From Timonella corticicola (GTDB lineage: Bacteria; Actinomycetota; Actinomycetes; Actinomycetales; Cellulomonadaceae), in NCBI RefSeq assembly GCF_042683685.1, contig NZ_JBHUOP010000001.1, forward strand, positions 62,001 to 126,000: 64,000 nucleotides of DNA. Reading direction: 5' to 3'. Within the stretch, counting starts at the first letter, position 1, and every line of letters starts with the position of its first letter. Made by a program: the position numbers and the translations under genes. Below the pieces are notes generated by a model. It did not search any database and was not told where the DNA came from. It was given only the letters and a program-made list of their open reading frames with translations. Positions 61,261-64,000 of this stretch are shown here, piece after piece.

Positions 61261-62115
61261 ATGCAACAGCGCATGATCGGGGAGCGGAAGGTATCTGCGG
61301 TTGGCCTCGGCGGAATGCCGATGTCTATCGAGGGGCGCCCAGACGAACGGCAATCAATCCAGACGATTCACGCTGCACTCGATGCGGGCGTGACACTGAT
61401 CGACACCGCCGATGCCTACCACCGCGATGCCCACGAGGTCGGCCACAACGAAGAACTCATTGCCCGAGCACTGCGTGAATACGGTGCAGACGACGAGATC
61501 CTCGTGGCAACCAAAGGCGGACACCTGCGACCCGGCGACGGTACCTGGACCCGCAACGGTGATCCCGAATACCTCAAGCGCGCAGCAAAAGAGTCAGCCC
61601 AGCGACTCGGGGTCGAGGCAATCGGCCTGTATCAGTTCCACCGCCCCGACCCAGATGTTCCCTACGCCGAATCAGTTGGAGCGCTTCGCGAACTCCTCGA
61701 TGAAGGTGTCATCCGCATGGCAGGTATATCCAACGCCGACATCGCTCAGATTGACGAAGCCCAACGTGTACTCGACGGCAGGCTTGTCTCCGTCCAGAAC
61801 CAGTTCTCACCCGCCTTCCGATCCAGCCAAGATGAACTGGAGCATTGCGCAAGTCTGGGTATCGCGTTCCTGCCGTGGAGCCCACTCGGCGGGATCAAGA
61901 ACGCCAAGGACCTGGCAGGAAGGCACAGCGCGTTCCAAGACGTGGCAGAAGAGGTTGGAGTGAGCGTGTATCAGGTCACCCTCGCGTGGGAGTTGGCCCT
62001 TGCCCCGGTCGTGATTCCGATCCCCGGCGCCTCGCGTCCTACGAGCATCCAAGACTCAGCCCGCGCGACGGAACTCACCCTCACGAGCGAACAGATCGCT
62101 CGGCTATCCGCCTGA
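61261..62115 (+). CDS. Aldo/keto reductase
   Basis: A 284-residue NADPH-dependent TIM-barrel carbonyl reductase. The ATG follows AAAGGAGAAGC. The tetrad is visible: Asp and Tyr in LIDTADAYH, Lys in LVATKGGHLRPG and His in LYQFHRPDP. The C-terminal nucleotide-binding part is VIPIPGASRPTSIQDSARA. The substrate is unknown, probably reactive carbonyls. It is divergent from LysR and followed 54 bp later by a second reductase. Confidence 0.93.
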   Translation: MQQRMIGERKVSAVGLGGMPMSIEGRPDERQSIQTIHAALDAGVTLIDTADAYHRDAHEVGHNEELIARALREYGADDEILVATKGGHLRPGDGTWTRNGDPEYLKRAAKESAQRLGVEAIGLYQFHRPDPDVPYAESVGALRELLDEGVIRMAGISNADIAQIDEAQRVLDGRLVSVQNQFSPAFRSSQDELEHCASLGIAFLPWSPLGGIKNAKDLAGRHSAFQDVAEEVGVSVYQVTLAWELALAPVVIPIPGASRPTSIQDSARATELTLTSEQIARLSA

Positions 62116-62169
62116 TCCAGCCCCACAGTGCACAACCCACAAAAACTCATCAACCCGAAGAGAGACCAC

Positions 62170-63102
62170 ATGAAGACCTTCACTTTGCCCGGCACCGACA
62201 TGGTGGTGCCAAACGTCATCCTCGGCCTGATGCGCATCCAGGACAAGAGCGATGATGAGGTGCGCACCCTCATCAGCACGGCACGCGATTCAGGTGTCAC
62301 GTTCCTCGACCACGCGGCAGTCTACGGAAACGAGAAGCACGGCTGTGAACGGCGTTTCGCCGAGGCCATGCGGCTGTCGAGTTCGGAACGCGAACAGTTC
62401 ACCATCCAAACCAAGGCGGGCATCATCAAGGATGGCCCCTACTTTGATTTCTCCTACGAGGAACTGATCCGTTCCGTCGACGGGTCGCTCAAGGCGCTGG
62501 GCACCGACTACATCGACATCCTGCTCCTGCACCGCCCCGATGCACTGGTGGAGCCCGAAGAGGTGGCTCGGGCATTCGACGAGTTGTCCGCCTCCGGTAA
62601 GGTGCGGGCGTTTGGTGTGTCAAACCAGACGCCGAACCAGATCGAGTTGCTGCGCAAGCAGGTGAAACAGCCGATTGTGGCGAACCAGTTGCAGTTGTCC
62701 ATCACGCATTCGCCGATGGTTGCCCAAGGGCTCGCGATGAATATGCAGGGCTTGGACCAGTCAGTCGTTCGCGACGGCGGCGTGCTCGACTACTGTCGAC
62801 TCAACGACATCACCGTTCAGGCGTGGTCTCCGTTCCAGGCTGGGTTCTTCGACGGGCCGTTCCTCGGCTCGGACCGCTACCCGGAGTTGAATGCCGTGGT
62901 GGACCGTCTCGCGGAGAAGTACGGCGTTCCGGCTGAGGCCATCGCGGTTGCCTGGATTACCCGTCACCCAGCGCAGATGCAGGTTGTGCTCGGCACGACC
63001 ACTCCGCAACGGGTTGCTGCGGCAGCTCTTGGCTCGGACATCGCGCTCACGCGTGCCGAATGGTATGAACTGCTACGCGCGGGTGGTTACACGATCCCTT
63101 AA
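62170..63102 (+). CDS. Aldo/keto reductase, YdhF-like
   Basis: 310 residues from ATG 62170 (site AAGAGAGA); the frame is open 14 codons further up. The YdhF-type tetrad is D and Y in FLDHAAVYGNEKHG, K in TIQTKAGI and H in ILLLHRPDALVEPEEVARAF. It keeps IAVAWITRHPAQMQVVLGTTTPQRV for NADP binding. It probably forms one unit with the preceding reductase under LysR control. Confidence 0.93.
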   Translation: MKTFTLPGTDMVVPNVILGLMRIQDKSDDEVRTLISTARDSGVTFLDHAAVYGNEKHGCERRFAEAMRLSSSEREQFTIQTKAGIIKDGPYFDFSYEELIRSVDGSLKALGTDYIDILLLHRPDALVEPEEVARAFDELSASGKVRAFGVSNQTPNQIELLRKQVKQPIVANQLQLSITHSPMVAQGLAMNMQGLDQSVVRDGGVLDYCRLNDITVQAWSPFQAGFFDGPFLGSDRYPELNAVVDRLAEKYGVPAEAIAVAWITRHPAQMQVVLGTTTPQRVAAAALGSDIALTRAEWYELLRAGGYTIP

Positions 63103-63133
63103 GGTGGCGTTGCCGTTGGGCTCGTTTTATTGC

Positions 63134-63179
63134 GGCCAGCGGAACCGTGGTTCTCGAAGAACTGTCAGTTCCGCTGGCC
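63134..63179 (+). terminator. Terminator-like hairpin after the reductases
   Basis: GGCCAGCGGAAC / GTTCCGCTGGCC, 12-bp perfect arms, 32 bp after the reductase stop, followed by TTATCTGTTCC. An inner GAACC/GGTTC stem is an alternative. The rest of the 63103–63594 gap has only the doubtful small ORF below. Confidence 0.6.
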
Positions 63180-63308
63180 TTATCTGTTCCATTCGTTTCA
63201 TGTGTTCCGTTGGCTGTTCTCTTGGCGACGAGCCGGAAACTCGGCCAGTTTGCCTGCGTTCCAGCGGTTCACTTTGTACCGGGAGAACCTGCCTAACTCG
63301 CGACTCAT

Positions 63309-63455
63309 GTGCTGGAATCCCTTCGTGAACGACTCGTGCTGAGGGACCTACTCAAGGAAATCAAAAGACTCGCTCCGCGATGCGAGGCAGAGCATCTTAC
63401 CTGCAGAGACGCTGTTCGAGATGCCGATCAACCGGATCATTACTACGATGAATAA
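63309..63455 (+). CDS. Doubtful small ORF or gene remnant
   Basis: 48 codons from GTG 63309 to TAA. The peptide is charged and reads smoothly (LRDLLKEIKRLAPR near the start and DADQPDHYYDE at the end), resembling the C-terminus of a larger protein. There is no ribosome site and no recognised family. It may be a fragment left by a deletion. Confidence 0.22.
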   Translation: MLESLRERLVLRDLLKEIKRLAPRCEAEHLTCRDAVRDADQPDHYYDE

Positions 63456-63594
63456 AGGCCCGGTTGAAACGAGTACCCGCGTTCTGGTGTGATCGTCAGC
63501 GGTGGAAAGTTCGGGCCTACAGGTTGGTGATTCGGCCTGACCAATGCCCCCACAAGGGCGCAGTAAATCAGAAGCAATCACGAAGGAGCACACC

Positions 63595-64000
63595 ATGTCT
63601 CATCTGACAGGCAAACAGGTCGCGATTCTGGCGACTGACGGATACGAAGACTCCGAACTCATTGAGCCATTGAAGGCTCTGCGAGAGCACAACGCCATCG
63701 TGGACATCATTGCACCCGAGGCAGGCTCGATTCGGGGAAAGAACGGGCACGAAGAACCCGTCACTGTGACAACTGCCGCAGCGGACGCAGCAAAGTATGA
63801 CGCGTTGGTTCTTCCCGGTGGAGTGGTCAACAGCGACAACATCCGACTCGACTCATTCGCGGTTGAACTTACCCGCGACTTCTTTGAACAACACAAACCG
63901 GTTGGCGCTATCTGCCATGCTCCGTGGATCTTGGCCGATGCGGCTGTGCTGAAAGGACGCACCGTCACCTCGTTCAAGAGCCTCAAGACAGACCTCCAGA
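63595..64000 (+). CDS. DJ-1/PfpI family protein (3' end cut by window)
   Basis: ATG 63595 follows a clear AAGGAG; the frame is open to the last base, giving 135 residues so far. It opens GKQVAILATDGYEDSELIEPL with the conserved Glu and has ALVLPGGVVNSDNIR and GAICHAPWILADA with the nucleophilic Cys. This is the PfpI/YhbO-YraA branch (type 1 glutamine amidotransferase fold), linked to general and carbonyl stress protection. Its place after two carbonyl reductases fits such a role. Confidence 0.93.
   Translation, partial: MSHLTGKQVAILATDGYEDSELIEPLKALREHNAIVDIIAPEAGSIRGKNGHEEPVTVTTAAADAAKYDALVLPGGVVNSDNIRLDSFAVELTRDFFEQHKPVGAICHAPWILADAAVLKGRTVTSFKSLKTDLQ

Noticed and set aside
63348..63596. 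82-codon minus-strand ORF before PfpI
   Set aside because: No ribosome site, its start lies inside the PfpI translation-initiation region, and there are no recognisable motifs.

Overview
The window is one contiguous, gene-dense stretch of a moderately high-GC Gram-positive chromosome. The housekeeping order is typical of Actinomycetota: coaD – DivIVA-like gene – DUF177 – rpmF – rnc – mutM, and rne – rplU – rpmA – obgE – proB – (proA) – nadD – rsfS. A member of Actinomycetales or Micrococcales is likely; the genus cannot be named from the sequence. GTG and TTG starts, short ATGA overlaps and 4–14 bp coupled junctions are frequent. No rRNA, intact tRNA, CRISPR array, prophage or intact insertion sequence was seen.

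Layout. 0–12.8 kb: thiL (5' end missing), rpmB, a DhaL/FakA-like protein, recG, rsmD, an unknown cysteine-cluster protein, coaD, a SepIVA/DivIVA-like protein, DUF177, rpmF, rnc, mutM. 12.8–16.6 kb: a small accessory patch with a decayed vapBC toxin–antitoxin pair, an ABM monooxygenase, a frameshifted unknown gene, a GNAT, a GyrI-like protein and a ClbS/DfsB protein. 16.7–26.5 kb: a 2-hydroxyacid dehydrogenase, a NarL-type response regulator, and on the other strand cydABDC followed by a GAF-type sensor kinase joined to cydC by a 4-bp overlap. 27–43.9 kb: RNase E/G, L21, L27, ObgE, proline biosynthesis (proB, proA), NAD biosynthesis (nadD), ribosome silencing (rsfS), with a GPH-type transporter, a PLP decarboxylase and a long disordered membrane-anchored protein inserted. 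44–47 kb: a secreted Lys-rich Ig-like protein bracketed by near-identical hairpins, the M18 aminopeptidase ApeB and a repeat-rich gap.

47–59.4 kb is the most coherent catabolic unit. A MocR regulator is divergent from a ureidopropionase-like nitrilase, a dihydropyrimidinase, an LLM flavoprotein, a four-gene ABC importer of the NMT1/THI5 type, a class III (beta-alanine type) aminotransferase, a YdfG-like short-chain dehydrogenase and a second LLM oxidoreductase. Together they could import a pyrimidine or hydantoin and convert it through beta-alanine and malonic semialdehyde to 3-hydroxypropionate. No dihydropyrimidine dehydrogenase is visible, and the LLM enzymes are candidates for the missing redox step. 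59.7–64 kb: a membrane protein, a LysR regulator divergent from two aldo/keto reductases, and a DJ-1/PfpI protein cut by the window end.

Beyond genes, the window carries several unusually long perfect or near-perfect palindromes, two pairs of dispersed palindromic repeats (about 61 and 69 bp), and a recurrent motif, ATTG(C/A)CGACGA. The motif sits in the sense orientation just downstream of stop codons, usually at or next to the base of a terminator-like hairpin. This motif and the LLM-containing pyrimidine/hydantoin cluster are the two observations most worth following up.
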